64,000 bases of DNA, from the NCBI GenBank assembly GCA_016180815.1, contig JACPAN010000015.1, positions 1 to 64,000 on the forward strand. Direction: 5' to 3'. The position numbers were made by a program, and so were the translations under genes. A model generated the notes under the pieces. It did no database searches, was not told the DNA's origin, and saw only the letters and a list, made by a program, of their open reading frames with translations. Positions within the stretch are counted from its first letter, which is position 1, and each line of letters starts with the position of its first letter. This document shows positions 26,242 to 34,669 of this stretch, piece by piece. Source of the DNA: Elusimicrobiota bacterium. GTDB taxonomy: Bacteria > Elusimicrobiota > Elusimicrobia > JACQPE01.

Positions 26242-27180
26242 ATGGCCTCGCCTCAACGATGGACAAAAACGAACCTCGGCCTAGCCGCGCTGGCGCTGGC
26301 CGCGTTCGAATCAGCCCTGATCGCCTGGCTTTGGCTGGGGCATCCGCCTGAATGGTTCCGCGTATTTTTCTACAACATCGTCTGGTGGCCGCATTTGGCG
26401 CTGGTTGAGACCGCGGCCCAATTACTGACAGGCCGCTCCCTGCTGTATCAAAATCCCCGGGGGTTTGTTTGGCTGTGCCTGGCCTCCACGCCGTTTTGGA
26501 CCAGTTTTGAAATCCTGAACGCGGTCATTCATAACTGGATTTACGTCGGTATCCCGCAAAATCAATTCGTGCGCTGGGCCGGCTACGCGATTTCCTATGC
26601 CAGCGTACTGCCCGCCATCCGGGTTTATATGGACCTGCTCAACGCCGTTGAACCTTCGCCTAAAAACCAAGCGTCGAAACCTCAACGCCCGCGCTTTTTA
26701 ACGCCGTTTAGTTTTGCCGTCGGCGTGATCCAATTCACCCTCTGCGTCGCGCATCCGGGTCTTTTTTACCCTCTGGCTTGGTCATTCCCGTTCTTTTTAA
26801 CCGAGCCCCTGGTCATCGCCTACGCCCCCGAACGATCCTATCTGTTGAGCTGGTTGAACGGACGGCTGAATCTGACGCTCAAAACCCTGGTTGCAGGATT
26901 CTTAGCCGGTATCACCTGGGAATTTTTGAACTGGAAATCAGCGGCCAAATGGATTTACACAATCCCTTCCGAGGCCGTGATTTTTAAAATTTTCGAAATG
27001 CCCGTGTTGGGTTATATCGGTTTCGCCGCCTTCGCCTTATGTGCGGAATCCTTTTCCAATCTGGTGCTCTCTCCGGAATTTGCCCGGCGGCCGGGCGTGC
27101 GCCGTCTAAGCTTTGCGGCCGGCGCCATCGCCTCCGCTCTTGGTTTTGCGCTAATCGATCTTTATATCTGGAAACGATAA
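26242..27180 (+). CDS. Polytopic membrane protein of unknown function
   Basis: A 312-residue protein with about eight hydrophobic segments, rich in Trp and Phe (for example WWPHLALVETAAQLL, TPFWTSFEILNAVIHNW, WEFLNWKSAAKWIYTIP). A conserved-looking Trp-Glu-Phe-Leu-Asn motif sits near residue 230. I do not recognise a family. It starts at an ATG preceded by AAGAAGG and ends two bases before nadD-yqeK, so it is probably co-transcribed with that gene. Confidence 0.75.
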   Translation: MASPQRWTKTNLGLAALALAAFESALIAWLWLGHPPEWFRVFFYNIVWWPHLALVETAAQLLTGRSLLYQNPRGFVWLCLASTPFWTSFEILNAVIHNWIYVGIPQNQFVRWAGYAISYASVLPAIRVYMDLLNAVEPSPKNQASKPQRPRFLTPFSFAVGVIQFTLCVAHPGLFYPLAWSFPFFLTEPLVIAYAPERSYLLSWLNGRLNLTLKTLVAGFLAGITWEFLNWKSAAKWIYTIPSEAVIFKIFEMPVLGYIGFAAFALCAESFSNLVLSPEFARRPGVRRLSFAAGAIASALGFALIDLYIWKR

Positions 27181-27182
27181 CA

Positions 27183-28274
27183 ATGACACGAAAACCGAGC
27201 CGCTCCGTGCTGCTCTTCGGCGGCGCTTTCGATCCCGTTCATAACGGGCATATCCGCCTGCTCTCGGCCGCACGGCAACGAATCAACCCCGACGTGACGC
27301 TCGTTGTGCCCACTTGCGATGAACCCGCGCACAAACCGCCGACCCTGTTCCCGGCCGAACAACGATTGGCGTTGCTTAAGGCCGCCTTAAAAAAAACGGA
27401 GATCGCTTTCTGGGATTTCGAAATCCGCAAACAGCGTCCGGCCTATACTTGGGAAACCCTAGCGGCGGCCAAACGGCGCTGGCCGGGAAGCCGGTTCTAT
27501 CTTTTGATCGGTTCGGACAATGTCAAGGACATCCCTCGTTGGCGGCATCCGCAAAAAATCTTAAACGATGCTCTACTGACCTTGGTCATCGGGCGCCGGC
27601 CTGGGATCCCGGTCAAGAGCCTGCCCGGCCGAGCCATCGTTCTGCGGGGAATATTTCCCGCAGTCTCATCGCGCCTCATCAGAAAACTTTTGCTTGAACC
27701 CGGAAAACGCAGCCGGGCCGCAGCCATGATCCCGAAAGCCGTCCGCCCCTTGTTGGACGATTGGCCCGGCCGCAAAGCGTTGGTTAACGCCTACATCAAA
27801 GAGCGCCTCCCGGAATCAAGGTACCGCCACAGCTTAGCGGTGGCCAAATTGGCCGTAGAACTGTCGGCCATTCACGGGATTAATCCTGACAAGGCGGAAT
27901 TGGCCGCTCTTGGCCATGATGCGAGCCGCGTCCATGAACGCTTTCGAAATCTTCATGAGGCCGTTGCTCACGGGCGGCGCTCCGCGGCGTTAATCCGGCG
28001 CTTGCTGGCCCTTAAGGACAAGGACGTGCTTGAAGCCATCTGCGGCCATACCGTGGGCATCCCGGGCATGGGACGCCTGGCCCAACTGATTTATGTCGCG
28101 GATTTAGCCGGTTATGACCGGGCCTTTTCGCAAGCAGAACACGTTCGCCGAATCGCCCGGAAGGATCTCCGGGAAGCCTGCCGTGAAGCGGTCGCCGTCA
28201 AATTTCGCTATTTGATCGATGATCGGCAAAAAATTTATCCCGGCTCCACACTTTTCTGGAACAGCTTGATTTAA
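27183..28274 (+). CDS. nadD: Nicotinate-nucleotide adenylyltransferase fused to YqeK-like HD phosphohydrolase
   Basis: A 363-residue fusion. Residues 1-~195 are NadD, which makes deamido-NAD from nicotinate mononucleotide: LLFGGAFDPVHNGHIRLL gives the GGxFDPxHxGH motif, with FYLLIGSDNVKDI and the late SSRLIRKLL. Residues ~200-363 are a YqeK-type HD domain, with RHSLAVAKLA, LGHDASR, CGHTVG and VADLAGYD as metal ligands; YqeK homologues hydrolyse diadenosine tetraphosphate. The two are usually adjacent genes; here no stop separates them. The ATG at 27183 is chosen because the longer frame overlaps the membrane gene. Followed by LCP and, further on, rsfS, the common order. Confidence 0.94.
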   Translation: MTRKPSRSVLLFGGAFDPVHNGHIRLLSAARQRINPDVTLVVPTCDEPAHKPPTLFPAEQRLALLKAALKKTEIAFWDFEIRKQRPAYTWETLAAAKRRWPGSRFYLLIGSDNVKDIPRWRHPQKILNDALLTLVIGRRPGIPVKSLPGRAIVLRGIFPAVSSRLIRKLLLEPGKRSRAAAMIPKAVRPLLDDWPGRKALVNAYIKERLPESRYRHSLAVAKLAVELSAIHGINPDKAELAALGHDASRVHERFRNLHEAVAHGRRSAALIRRLLALKDKDVLEAICGHTVGIPGMGRLAQLIYVADLAGYDRAFSQAEHVRRIARKDLREACREAVAVKFRYLIDDRQKIYPGSTLFWNSLI

Positions 28275-28279
28275 ATCCG

Positions 28280-29416
28280 ATGCGCCTGAAAACGCTGATT
28301 CTCCCGTTTGTTTTAGCGGCCGCAGTCGCGGCCGTCGCCTGGATCGAATGGAAAAGTCCGGTCATCCGAGACCTTGTCCAAGGCGCCCCCGTTGAGTTGG
28401 TTCTTCTAGGGTTGGACGATGACAACGGCGCGCGCCGTGCGGACGCCATTTTTCTCGTGCGCCTGGACAGCCGGATTCCGGCCGTCAAAATCATGCAAAT
28501 CCCTCGCGATTTGGCCACGCTTAAAAAACCTGAAAAAATCAATGCGTTATTGGCGCGCCACATTCCCGAAGCCGGACGCCTGATCAAAAAAACACTCGCC
28601 GAAGCCATGGGCCAATCCCCTTTAGATTGGGCTCAAGAGCCCGTCCGATATCTAAGCGTCGATGCGCTGTCCTTCATGCGTCTCGCAGGAGCCTTTGGGC
28701 TTGTCGCCTGGCCTGGGGAATCCCTGAACCCTGAAGAAGCCCTGGGCGTTGTCCGAGAACGCGATGAGCGCGGGGACTGGGGCCGGATGGCGCAACATAA
28801 AGCGTTCCTTTCCTTCGTGGCTAGGCAACTTTTACGCGAACCCTGGCGAATCCCCCTTCTTGTCATTCGATGGAATTCCTGGAAGCGTTCCGTCGAAACT
28901 AATTTTAACGCTCCGGAGTTGGCGGCTCTGGCGGTGAGACTCCGGGCTTGGATGAGCCCGGCTCATTGCTATTTTTTTCAGCTGCCCACGGTCACGGACG
29001 CCCGCGGCCGGTTGCGCCTCGATGCTGAGGCGTTCGGGGAAATGCTCCCTTTTTGGACGCACGACGGACCGGCCGCCGCGCGTCCCGCTCTTTCCGTTGA
29101 AATCCTCAACGCCTCCATGGAGCCGGGGCTCGCCCTTCGATTTACACGGCACCTGCGCCGTCAAGACCCTCAAATCGACGTGCTTCATTTCGGCAATGCT
29201 CCGGTTCCTTCGGCGTCGAGCTTTCTGATCCTGCGCCAAAGCCAGCTTCGTCTTGCCAAGGAACTCCTCATTCGCTTAAATAGAAAAACCGGGTTGGAGG
29301 CCAATCATCTGATCGCGCCCGCCAAGCGCCGCGGGGTTCAATTCTCGGTGCTTCTTGGCGAGGACGCCAATGGTCTGCCTCATTTAAAACCAACGGGTCC
29401 GCTTGAACACCTGTAA
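28280..29416 (+). CDS. LytR-CpsA-Psr (LCP) family protein with LytR_C domain
   Basis: A 378-residue protein. An N-terminal membrane anchor (~3-22) precedes an LCP-like core, with VELVLLGLDDD, RADAIFLVRLDS and IMQIPRDLATL giving the characteristic Arg/Asp residues. A C-terminal LytR_C-like domain begins about residue 270 (SVEILNASMEPGLALRF). LCP enzymes attach glycopolymers to peptidoglycan at the outer side of the cytoplasmic membrane. The arginine pattern is weaker than in Gram-positive members, so the substrate is unclear. Gene order yqeK-LCP-(rsfS) is conserved in many bacteria and supports the call. Confidence 0.85.
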   Translation: MRLKTLILPFVLAAAVAAVAWIEWKSPVIRDLVQGAPVELVLLGLDDDNGARRADAIFLVRLDSRIPAVKIMQIPRDLATLKKPEKINALLARHIPEAGRLIKKTLAEAMGQSPLDWAQEPVRYLSVDALSFMRLAGAFGLVAWPGESLNPEEALGVVRERDERGDWGRMAQHKAFLSFVARQLLREPWRIPLLVIRWNSWKRSVETNFNAPELAALAVRLRAWMSPAHCYFFQLPTVTDARGRLRLDAEAFGEMLPFWTHDGPAAARPALSVEILNASMEPGLALRFTRHLRRQDPQIDVLHFGNAPVPSASSFLILRQSQLRLAKELLIRLNRKTGLEANHLIAPAKRRGVQFSVLLGEDANGLPHLKPTGPLEHL

Positions 29417-29433
29417 CAATAAGGGGGGATGCC

Positions 29434-30522
29434 ATGGAACTTGCCGAAATTCTGAAAACCGCCTGCTCCCAAGGGGCTTCGGATATTCATTTCGTGGTCG
29501 GCATGGCGCCCATGGCCCGGGTCCGGGGAGAAATCGTTCCGGTCGGCGGCTTTAATCCTCTCTCGCATGAAGAACTCAAAAGCCTGATCTATTCCGGCCT
29601 TTTGGAAGAACACCGCGCCAAATTCGAAGAAGAATGGGAGCTCGACACCTCGATTCAAATCGAAGGGCTGGCCCGCTTCAGGGTCAACGTGCTGAGAGAA
29701 AAAGACGGCATCGAGGCCGTTATGCGCGTCATTTCCTATAAAATACCGACGGTCGAAGAACTCCAACTGACGCCGGAAATGATCAAACTGGCTGATCTGC
29801 CCAGGGGCTTGGTGCTGGTCACGGGACCCACCGGCTCGGGTAAATCCACCACCCTGGCCTGCTTGCTCAACCTGGTCAACGAGAAATACAAAAAGACGGT
29901 GGTTACCGTTGAGGACCCGATCGAATTCGTTTACGAAAATAAAAAATCCATTTTTCGCCAACGCGAAGTCGGCCAACACACCAAAAGTTTCACCGAAGCC
30001 CTAAGGCGCAGTTTGCGCCAGGACCCGGACGTTATCCTCGTGGGCGAAATGCGCGATTTGGAAACGATTTCCTTGGCCATCACAGCCGCGGAAACAGGGC
30101 ATTTATGTTTCGGGACGCTGCACACCATGGACGCTCCTCAAACCGTAGACCGCATTATCGACGTTTTCCCGGCCCATCAACAACAACAAATCCGGGTTCA
30201 ACTCTCAACAGTTTTAGCCGCGGTCATTTCCCAAACGCTCTTGCCTGCCAAGGACGGAAAAAGCCGGGTGGCGGCGCGCGAATTCATGCTGACGACGCCG
30301 GCTATCGCCAACCTGATCCGGGAAGGTAAAACGCATATGATTTACCAAGCCGTAGACACCAGCGCCAAACTCGGCATGTTCCCTCTGGATAGGAACCTGG
30401 CCGAGCTGGTCAAAAAAGGCGCCGTGGCTTTAACCGAAGCCATGGCTCATGCCAAAAATCCCCAACTGCTTCAAACGTTGACGGGATCGGGCGCTCCGCG
30501 CGCGGCCACGGCGGTCGGCTAG
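29434..30522 (+). CDS. pilT: Type IV pilus retraction ATPase PilT
   Basis: A 362-residue hexameric ATPase that powers pilus disassembly and twitching. Walker A is GPTGSGKST (Lys137), the Asp box and Walker B are RQDPDVILVGEMRD, and the His box is GHLCFGTLHTMDA. The PilT-type C-terminal PAIANLIREGK corresponds to the AIRNLIRE motif needed for retraction. A strong AAGGGGGG site precedes the ATG. It separates the LCP gene from rsfS and is followed by a GAF-like gene. Confidence 0.95.
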   Translation: MELAEILKTACSQGASDIHFVVGMAPMARVRGEIVPVGGFNPLSHEELKSLIYSGLLEEHRAKFEEEWELDTSIQIEGLARFRVNVLREKDGIEAVMRVISYKIPTVEELQLTPEMIKLADLPRGLVLVTGPTGSGKSTTLACLLNLVNEKYKKTVVTVEDPIEFVYENKKSIFRQREVGQHTKSFTEALRRSLRQDPDVILVGEMRDLETISLAITAAETGHLCFGTLHTMDAPQTVDRIIDVFPAHQQQQIRVQLSTVLAAVISQTLLPAKDGKSRVAAREFMLTTPAIANLIREGKTHMIYQAVDTSAKLGMFPLDRNLAELVKKGAVALTEAMAHAKNPQLLQTLTGSGAPRAATAVG

Positions 30523-30533
30523 AAGGAATCCCT

Positions 30534-31190
30534 GTGAGCAAAAAAAAGGCTCCCTCAAAAAAACCGTCCCCCGCCAAAACGCCGTCCGCAGACTCGAAGC
30601 GTCTGGTCGGACGCTTGGCGCAAATCGGCCTGTTTTTAGTCGTCATCGAAGGCAACCGGCTGCTGAAATGGGTCGGCGCCAAACCACGCTTAGCTTTGAC
30701 GATCGGCATGAACGTCGTGCGCACCATGTCCGAACGCCTGCGGCAGACGACTCAAGAGTTGACGCGCTTTCATTCGTTGGTGGAATCTTTTCTTGCGGCG
30801 AAAACCAAAGAAGAGGTCGTTGAAGGCCTGGCTCAAGAACTGCAACGCATCGTCACCCCCGAGGTGGCCTCAGGCGCGATGGTTTATGCCTATAATCCCT
30901 TCATCGAAGAGTTTGCCTCCCTGAAACATTGGGGGCAAGTCCCCGGCGATCTTTTAATGAGCCGAAAAGAGTTGCCCCATGACTCGCCGCAATGCCGCCG
31001 TTTTCCTTTGGGATTAAGCGAAAAAGACGGGTGCCTTGTATTGATCGATCCCCGAGAGCGCCACCTCTTGAAAAAAATACCGGTCATCCAAACGTTTGCC
31101 TGGATCGCTTATCAAACCTTAAAAAACGTGGAAGCCCGCCTCGAAGAGGAGCTCAAATCCCGGATGAAATCAACAAGCATCTCCTCCTGA
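30534..31190 (+). CDS. GAF-like protein of unknown function
   Basis: A 218-residue protein starting at GTG with AAGGA upstream. The first ~25 residues are basic and low in complexity. A helical hairpin follows (about 30-90), then a region of about 120 residues with a GAF-like strand/helix pattern (AGAMVYAYNPFIEEFASL, CLVLIDPRE, FAWIAYQTLKNVEARL). No catalytic motif is visible. Lying 11 bases after pilT, it may modulate pilus retraction or simply share the transcript. The fold assignment is tentative. Confidence 0.65.
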   Translation: MSKKKAPSKKPSPAKTPSADSKRLVGRLAQIGLFLVVIEGNRLLKWVGAKPRLALTIGMNVVRTMSERLRQTTQELTRFHSLVESFLAAKTKEEVVEGLAQELQRIVTPEVASGAMVYAYNPFIEEFASLKHWGQVPGDLLMSRKELPHDSPQCRRFPLGLSEKDGCLVLIDPRERHLLKKIPVIQTFAWIAYQTLKNVEARLEEELKSRMKSTSISS

Positions 31191-31199
31191 GCGTTCGAT

Positions 31200-31616
31200 T
31201 TGGGACACATTTTTTCACCTCGACAGCGCACGATCTACGCGAAAAAAATTTGCCGTCTGCTTGACGACAAAATGGCCCAAAACGTGCACTTGCTCAAAAT
31301 GCCGCAAATGGAATCTCTTTGCGATTACGTGATCATCGCCACCGCCACCTCGGGGCCGCACCTGGACGCCCTGGAACGCTACCTGCGCCGGGAGCTTAAA
31401 GGCCTGGGCTTGGTTTTGGGAAAACCCGTAGAGGGCCGGTCTTCCGGATCATGGCGCATTGTGGACGCGGGATTTGCGGTGATCCACATGATGGATGAAG
31501 CTTCGCGCAAACGCTACAATCTCGAACACATTTGGTCGGAAACGGAAATTGTTCCGTTCCTTCAAAGAAAAAAATCCTCCAAACGCCGCGCCAAAAAAGC
31601 CGCCGGCAGCTATTAA
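31200..31616 (+). CDS. rsfS: Ribosomal silencing factor RsfS
   Basis: A 138-residue protein that binds L14 and blocks subunit joining when nutrients are scarce. Family motifs are LCDYVIIATATSGPHLDALERYL, EGRSSGSWRIVDAGFAVIHMM (both split over residues ~40-115) and YNLEHIWSE. A TTG at 31200 gives the full family N-terminus including KKICRLLDDKMAQNV; the ATG at 31272 would remove the first helix. A basic C-terminal tail is extra. Very likely. Confidence 0.92.
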   Translation: MGHIFSPRQRTIYAKKICRLLDDKMAQNVHLLKMPQMESLCDYVIIATATSGPHLDALERYLRRELKGLGLVLGKPVEGRSSGSWRIVDAGFAVIHMMDEASRKRYNLEHIWSETEIVPFLQRKKSSKRRAKKAAGSY

Positions 31617-31621
31617 AAACC

Positions 31622-33271
31622 ATGCATCCCCTTGTTGAAATTCGCCAAGCCATCGGCCAAGCCGTCCAAAATAAATTATCTTTAAAAGATATCCCTCTTG
31701 ATCCGGCGCCGGATTTTCTTCGTGATCGTTTTGATTTGGCCGCGCCCATCGGATTTGTCTTGGCTCCCAAAGGCTCCGGGCTTAAGCCGCTGCCATTGAC
31801 CCAAGAAGCCCATCAAGCATTGCCTGCGACCGGCGCCGTTGAAACGGCTTCGGTGCATCCTCCTTGCTATATCAACTTCCGTCTGCATCCGGACGTCTTG
31901 GGGAGCCTGTGCGCTCAAGCCGCCGAAGGTCGTTACCCGGGTGACTTTCCTTGGCAGGCGTTGGGCGCGCCGTCAAGCGTTCTGCTTGAATTCTGCAGCG
32001 CCAACCCCACCGGCCCCCTTCATTTCGGCCACGGACGAGGGGCCCTCCTGGGCGATACCTTGGCGCGAATTTTCAAATTCACGGGCGCGCGCGTTCATAC
32101 GGAATACTACATCAATGATGTCGGCACCCAAATCGAACGCCTGGGAGCATCTCTTGAGGCGCGTTATCACCAAGAAATCCTCGGCCAAAAAGACCGCGCC
32201 CTTCCGGAGGAAGGGTACTCCGGGGAATACTTGAGGATACTGGCGCAGCGCCTGCCGAAGAATCTCGAACTCGACGCCCTTGGCTTTTCCAATATCGCCA
32301 AAAAAGAATTGCTTCAGGTCATCAGCAATGACCTGGCTGCCCTAGGCGTCAACTTCGACCGTTGGTTCGCGGAATCAGAGCTGCATGCCAATAATGTGGT
32401 CAATGCAACCATTGAGCGGCTTAAGACAGGCGGTTATATCGAAGAAAAAGACGGGGCTCTTTGGTTTCAGTCCAAAAACTCCGCCGAAGAGGACAAAGAG
32501 CGCGTGCTGCGCCGAAGAGACGGGCGCACTACCTATTTTGCCAGCGATTTAGCCTACCATGAAGATAAGCTCAAGAGGGGGCATGATCTTTGCATCAATA
32601 TCTGGGGCGCGGATCATCATGGCTATATCCCCAGGGTGCGCTTGGGCTTGCAAGCCTTGGGCCTTGACCCCGATCGTCTTGAAATCATCCTGATTCAAAT
32701 GGTCCGACTTCTCAGGAACGGCCAGCCGGTAACTTTGTCCAAACGCAGCGGCGACTACATCACCCTTCGAGAAATCGCCCAGGAGGTCGGGCCGGAAGCC
32801 TTGCGGTTTTTTCTGAATTCCAGGGGCCCCAGCGCTCAACTTGACTTTGACTTGGAAATAGCCAAAAAACAGGCTCCGGAAAACCCTGTTTATTTAATTC
32901 AATACGCCCATGCCCGGATTGCCTCTATTAAGAGAGAAAAAGCGGCTAGAAACGTCTCCTGGCCCCAAGAAAAAGACGCTAACATACGGCTTGTTTTGGA
33001 GCAAGATCAAAAAACAAGGGACTTGGCTTTGTCCATCGTGCTTTTTCCCGAAGCGATTCTCTCCTGCGCGCTAAGGCGCTCAGGGCATTATCTAGCCAAC
33101 TATCTCATTGAATTAGCCCGGATCTTTAACGGATATTATGAAACCCATCCTATGTTATCTGAACCTAACCCTGAGCTAGCTTGGTCTCGGTTTACTCTTT
33201 GCCGGGCGGTTCAAAATGTTTTGGCCACGGGACTCGGGCTTTTAGGAATTTCCGCGCCGGAAAAAATGTAA
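31622..33271 (+). CDS. argS: Arginyl-tRNA synthetase
   Basis: A 549-residue class I synthetase. The N-terminal additional domain (residues ~1-110) is followed by SANPTGPLHFGHGRG, where HFGH replaces HIGH. The KMSKS-equivalent is TLSKRSGDYITL, and the C-terminal anticodon-binding DALR domain begins around residue 430 (PVYLIQYAHARIASI). The ATG at 31622 is five bases after rsfS; an earlier in-frame start at 31532 overlaps rsfS and is rejected. Very sure. Confidence 0.97.
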   Translation: MHPLVEIRQAIGQAVQNKLSLKDIPLDPAPDFLRDRFDLAAPIGFVLAPKGSGLKPLPLTQEAHQALPATGAVETASVHPPCYINFRLHPDVLGSLCAQAAEGRYPGDFPWQALGAPSSVLLEFCSANPTGPLHFGHGRGALLGDTLARIFKFTGARVHTEYYINDVGTQIERLGASLEARYHQEILGQKDRALPEEGYSGEYLRILAQRLPKNLELDALGFSNIAKKELLQVISNDLAALGVNFDRWFAESELHANNVVNATIERLKTGGYIEEKDGALWFQSKNSAEEDKERVLRRRDGRTTYFASDLAYHEDKLKRGHDLCINIWGADHHGYIPRVRLGLQALGLDPDRLEIILIQMVRLLRNGQPVTLSKRSGDYITLREIAQEVGPEALRFFLNSRGPSAQLDFDLEIAKKQAPENPVYLIQYAHARIASIKREKAARNVSWPQEKDANIRLVLEQDQKTRDLALSIVLFPEAILSCALRRSGHYLANYLIELARIFNGYYETHPMLSEPNPELAWSRFTLCRAVQNVLATGLGLLGISAPEKM

Positions 33272-33298
33272 TTTAGGGGTTTGCCCCCATAAATTTAT

Positions 33299-33358
33299 AT
33301 AGGACTAAAGTCCTATTCTTATATAGGACCTTAGTCCTTTTATAGCCTAGGACTTAAG
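33299..33358. repeat. Three 24-bp-spaced palindromic AGGACY repeats
   Basis: ATAGGACT-AA-AGTCCTAT (33299-33316) is a perfect palindrome. AGGAC-CTTA-GTCCT follows at 33325-33338 with a TTTTATA tail. TAGGACTTAAG at 33348-33358 is a third, degraded copy. The AGGAC starts are exactly 24 bases apart (33301, 33325, 33349). They lie after argS and just before a secreted-protein gene. A GGGG-TTTG-CCCC stem (33276-33287) precedes them. They might be tandem operators for the downstream gene or terminators for argS; the regular spacing favours protein binding. Confidence 0.6.
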
Positions 33359-33401
33359 ACTCACTTTCTCGGCCCGCAAAGCATACTAGACTTCAAGGGC
33401 C

Positions 33402-34667
33402 ATGAGAAAACTAAACGGAGCCCTCCTCATTTTTCTCACCCTCGGCCCATCCCTGGGCTGGGCAGGGCATAGCGACGGGGGCAATGAACCGGACGCGCCT
33501 CATGAGCACTGGGATTTTACGGCCAATGACGGCACAAACTGCCGCTTTGTTGACGGCGGTTTGGAATGCGAAGACGCCGGTGGCGCGGGGTACAGCACCA
33601 CCTGCGAACTGCGCCCTGATCTTTGCGCATCCGGCTCCAATACAAATTCTCGTTCGACGAACCTCGCTCCCTCCACTCAAGGAACTTCTCCCGGCCGCGA
33701 ACCGGGAGAACGCTTTTTAAACGAACGCGGGCAAGCCTGCAAAACGCTCGAGACAGGAACGCAAATCTGCTGGAACGCCGACGGCACGGCCGACATCGTG
33801 TCCACCGGCGACTTCTCTCCCGGCCAGAACGGCTCGGATCCGCTCGATATCTTTCGAACGGAAGACGGGTTCATCTGCGAAATGTCCGGCGGGTTCCTGA
33901 CCTGCGAACAGCGCGATGCCAACGGCGAATTGGTTAACGGTTTCAGCACATCCTGCGAATTGCGGCCTGATATCTGCCCTCAAAACCAATCCGCCCTGGC
34001 CGGCAATAATACCGGCGCCAAAACCGATGCGCCTCCGGGCGTACCGGGCGGCATCAATCCGGGCGTGGCCCCGGCCTTAAACCCGATTCAAGGGCCGCCG
34101 CCTTTGCCGGCATCAAATAATACGGCGCCTTTTGCGAGCCATCTACCGGTTCCCGGCAGCACGCCGCCCCCGTCAACGCTGCCGTCCGGGCAAACGCCCC
34201 AAGAAGGAGACGGAACGATCGGGGGTGATTTCCAAGCGCCTCTTTCCGATGATTATTGGATGGGTCTTCCGGAAAACGACTTGCGTGACGCGAATACGCG
34301 CTTGGATGAAATCATTCAAGCCGCCAGAACAGGGGCCGATGAAGCCATGAACCGGCCCCTGGCCATGATGGGGCGGGTCCGAACGCGCATTTGGCATGCC
34401 ATCGCGCATCGCGTCAGCCGCGATCAGGTTTTACGACGCCTGCCGCAAAAATATTACGCTACGACAGGAATTTTCGAGATTCCGGAGCCGATCATTGAAG
34501 AACTGACGCTCATCGCCGAGCCTATGCTTCCGGCGCTGTTGCGTGATGTCAGTCTGGGTGAGGAATGCTTGGGCATGGCCCCGGGGGCCCGCGCCGTTCG
34601 CCATGTGGATATGATCAAGCAGTGCGTGGATTTGCCCTTCGGCGAACGCCGAAAGTTCAAAATTTAA
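33402..34667 (+). CDS. Secreted protein with duplicated four-cysteine motif
   Basis: A 421-residue protein with a clear signal peptide (MRKLNGALLIFLTLGPSLGWA). Two copies of a module with spaced cysteines follow: about residues 40-75 (CRFVDGGLEC, TTCELRPDLC) and 145-190 (CEMSGGFLTC, TSCELRPDIC), with a shorter related piece CKTLETGTQIC between them. A Pro/Gly-rich linker (~195-285) leads to a helical C-terminal domain of ~130 residues. The paired cysteines suggest disulfides in the periplasm or outside. I recognise no family. Confidence 0.75.
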   Translation: MRKLNGALLIFLTLGPSLGWAGHSDGGNEPDAPHEHWDFTANDGTNCRFVDGGLECEDAGGAGYSTTCELRPDLCASGSNTNSRSTNLAPSTQGTSPGREPGERFLNERGQACKTLETGTQICWNADGTADIVSTGDFSPGQNGSDPLDIFRTEDGFICEMSGGFLTCEQRDANGELVNGFSTSCELRPDICPQNQSALAGNNTGAKTDAPPGVPGGINPGVAPALNPIQGPPPLPASNNTAPFASHLPVPGSTPPPSTLPSGQTPQEGDGTIGGDFQAPLSDDYWMGLPENDLRDANTRLDEIIQAARTGADEAMNRPLAMMGRVRTRIWHAIAHRVSRDQVLRRLPQKYYATTGIFEIPEPIIEELTLIAEPMLPALLRDVSLGEECLGMAPGARAVRHVDMIKQCVDLPFGERRKFKI

Positions 34668-34669
34668 TA

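Noticed and set aside
33299-33358. Possible miniature CRISPR array
   Set aside because: Units are only 24 bp apart with palindromic cores and no spacer-like unique sequences of usual length; no cas genes are present.
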